This document shows positions 5,859-6,061 of a DNA stretch of 6,061 nucleotides, piece by piece. The stretch spans positions 1 through 6,061 of the forward strand of contig JANYEU010000441.1 of NCBI GenBank assembly GCA_025362915.1, written 5' to 3'. The stretch's first letter is position 1; every line of letters starts with the position of its first letter. The notes under the pieces were generated by a model. It ran no database searches. It saw nothing but the letters and a program-made list of their open reading frames with translations, and had not been told where the DNA came from. Made by a program: the position numbers and the translations under genes. The DNA comes from Chitinophagaceae bacterium. GTDB taxonomy: Bacteria > Bacteroidota > Bacteroidia > Chitinophagales > Chitinophagaceae.

Positions 5859-5887
5859 GTGTTTTTAAGGGTTTCTTTTTATCTTTG
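5859..5887 (+). promoter_or_regulatory. Candidate plus-strand promoter with an exact TAnnTTTG box
   Basis: TATCTTTG (5880-5887) matches the Bacteroidota -7 consensus exactly. Eighteen bases upstream is GTG (5859-5861), one base from the -33 TTG. Transcription would start near 5894 and read out of the right edge of the window. No confident gene is visible in the 168 nt that follow. Confidence 0.35.
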
Positions 5888-5902
5888 AAAGATAGAAAGA
5901 AA
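5872..5902. repeat. 15-bp hairpin overlapping the promoter-like box
   Basis: TTTCTTTTTATCTTT (5872-5886) pairs with AAAGATAGAAAGAAA (5888-5902) around the single base G5887; the only departure is a T/G wobble at 5879/5895. As a dyad centred on the -7 box it could be a protein-binding site, or simply a purine/pyrimidine-biased palindrome. Confidence 0.5.
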
Positions 5903-5941
5903 GCGTAAGAAAGGAGATTGAAATAAAAGGATAAGGGTGGT

Positions 5942-6015
5942 ATGGAGGCTTCCAGTTACAAACTGAGTCGACTGATACACACAAGTGATGCTTGGCAACA
6001 CTTGTGCGAGTGGAA
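5942..6015. repeat. Candidate REP-like doublet of two short hairpins
   Basis: CAGTT-ACA-AACTG (5953-5965) is followed, after AGTCGACT (itself a palindrome), by an 8-bp perfect stem CACAAGTG / CACTTGTG (5980-5987, 5999-6006). The loop of the second hairpin pairs again as TGC-TTG-GCA. Two hairpins about 15 nt apart with flanking GAGGCTTC and GCGAGTGG resemble the REP doublets that accompany REP-associated tyrosine transposases in Bacteroidota. The resemblance is from memory and no transposase is in the window. An ATG at 5942 opens a 29-codon frame over this element that I do not consider a gene. The remaining bases to 6061 show nothing recognisable. Confidence 0.4.
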
Positions 6016-6061
6016 AGCTCAATTTAAATAGAGTGAGTAGTTTCTCTATTAGATATGTACA

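Noticed and set aside
5942..6015. tRNA or other known structured RNA
   Set aside because: The hairpins do not assemble into a cloverleaf and there is no T-loop or acceptor pairing; I recognise no SRP, 6S or tmRNA signature.
5942..6031. 29-codon plus-strand frame starting MEASSYKLSRL
   Set aside because: It lies over two hairpins and a palindrome, has no family resemblance, and is short enough to occur by chance; a REP-like element explains the sequence better.

Overview
The window looks like Bacteroidota chromosome, most likely Chitinophagaceae or a close relative. This is inferred from the protein families, the AT-rich gaps, A-rich leaders without Shine-Dalgarno motifs, and promoter-like sequences of the TTTG / TAnnTTTG type. 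No RNA gene, CRISPR array or transposase gene is visible. The genes look like ordinary core or accessory chromosome genes. The unusual content is between them: nearly every gap holds a different palindromic or tandem repeat.

Layout. Bases 1-482 (+) are the 3' end of a GH43-type glycoside hydrolase, specifically its C-terminal concanavalin-like domain. It converges on a family S66 LD-carboxypeptidase (1464-535, -). The two stop codons lie inside one shared inverted repeat (480-551). Upstream of S66, and reading the same way, is a two-gene signalling unit: a FIST-domain sensor protein (4420-3290, -), then a soluble hybrid histidine kinase (3107-1605, -) that ends at an intrinsic terminator about 20 nt before the S66 start. 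The FIST-kinase gap is occupied by an 86-bp imperfect palindrome made of CATAG-like words. Bases 4421-4734 hold a 94-bp palindrome built on GTCATTTCGA and a bidirectional terminator. A 231-residue protein with a helical N-terminal half and a fibronectin-III-like C-terminal half follows (5430-4735, -).

Bases 5431-6061 contain no convincing gene. They hold a candidate promoter for the 231-residue protein, a small hairpin, a block with two forward and four reverse copies of a GCGACAGGTGAAGCGA-type word (the reverse copies in an exact 41-bp tandem array), a 15-bp-stem hairpin overlapping a TATCTTTG promoter-like box, and a pair of short hairpins resembling a REP doublet.

How the genes work together. 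The FIST protein probably binds a small ligand and passes the signal to the cytosolic kinase next door, which has no sensor domain of its own and ends in a receiver; a downstream phosphotransfer or output protein would be encoded elsewhere. The carboxypeptidase (cell-wall turnover or peptide detoxification) and the glycosidase (plant polysaccharide breakdown) appear to be independent neighbours. The best candidates for undescribed biology are the 41-bp array with its inverted leader copies and the FIST/soluble-kinase pair.
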